Positions 5,972 to 6,024 of a DNA stretch of 6,024 nucleotides are shown piece after piece (the first letter of the stretch is position 1; the number at the start of each line of letters is the position of its first letter). The DNA lies in assembly GCA_028527945.1 (NCBI GenBank), contig JAQQAK010000372.1, positions 1 to 6,024 of the forward strand, in the 5' to 3' direction. A program made the position numbers and the translations under genes. Below the pieces are notes generated by a model that saw nothing but the letters and a program-made list of their open reading frames with translations, was not told the DNA's origin and did no database searches. The DNA is from Spirochaetaceae bacterium (GTDB taxonomy: Bacteria; Spirochaetota; Spirochaetia; UBA9216).

Positions 5972-6024
5972 ATTCTATAAAACGCACCTAAACTAAAAAT
6001 CACTCTCTCAACATAACTGGTGAA
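5968..6024 (-). CDS. Possible C-terminal end of an upstream gene (cut by window edge)
   Basis: One minus-strand frame is open from the right edge to a TGA at 5968-5970; the other two frames stop early. It encodes 18 residues ending SLGAFYRI. The stop overlaps the phosphoesterase start in an ATGA arrangement common between co-translated genes, and the phosphoesterase lacks its own ribosome site. Eighteen codons are too few to identify a product or to exclude chance. Confidence 0.4.
   Translation of the reverse strand, partial: FTSYVERVIFSLGAFYRI

Noticed and set aside
1..6024. Mobile element, CRISPR array, phage or defence system
   Set aside because: No transposase, integrase, repeat-spacer pattern, terminal repeats or defence-type domains were seen; all frames have ordinary regulatory, redox, transport or Fe-S assembly roles.

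Overview
The window reads as chromosomal DNA from an AT-rich (mid-to-upper 30s % GC by eye) and probably anaerobic bacterium. The clues are a two-gene SufC/SufB-type iron-sulfur assembly locus with no cysteine desulfurase or scaffold gene beside it, an EFR1-type flavodoxin/ferredoxin protein, and an exported lipoprotein. A spirochaete or a clostridial-type Firmicute would both fit, and the sequence alone does not decide. Every gene I can support lies on the minus strand, so the natural reading direction is right to left. No RNA gene, insertion sequence, CRISPR array or phage gene is visible. No non-coding stretch exceeds 300 bases.

In transcription order the right edge holds the last codons of a possible unidentified gene. 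Its stop overlaps the start of a calcineurin-like metallophosphoesterase lipoprotein (5117-5971). Next comes an apparent operon: a MarR-family regulator (start best placed at 5004), a SufC ATPase (3772-4512) and one SufB/SufD-like protein (start best placed at 3769). It closes with a clear intrinsic terminator at about 2604-2636. A 23-bp imperfect palindrome lies between the likely marR promoter and its start codon. This suggests that MarR controls the whole suf-like unit.

The left half holds a second regulatory block: a TetR-family regulator (1873-2493), an EFR1-like flavodoxin/2x[4Fe-4S] ferredoxin protein (990-1814) and an MFS transporter with antiporter motifs that runs off the left edge (1-845). 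A related palindromic element occurs before tetR and before the EFR1 gene, sharing ACTAAGTG-NN-TA-R-TTA. A different AT-rich palindrome covers the -35 box of a strong promoter in front of the MFS gene. The likely picture is TetR autoregulation, with TetR also controlling a redox protein and perhaps an exporter.

No wholly unknown system is evident. The most interesting parts are the minimal SufCB unit under a MarR regulator with an N-terminal cysteine, and the TetR operator that spans the -10 region and start codon of a possibly leaderless tetR.
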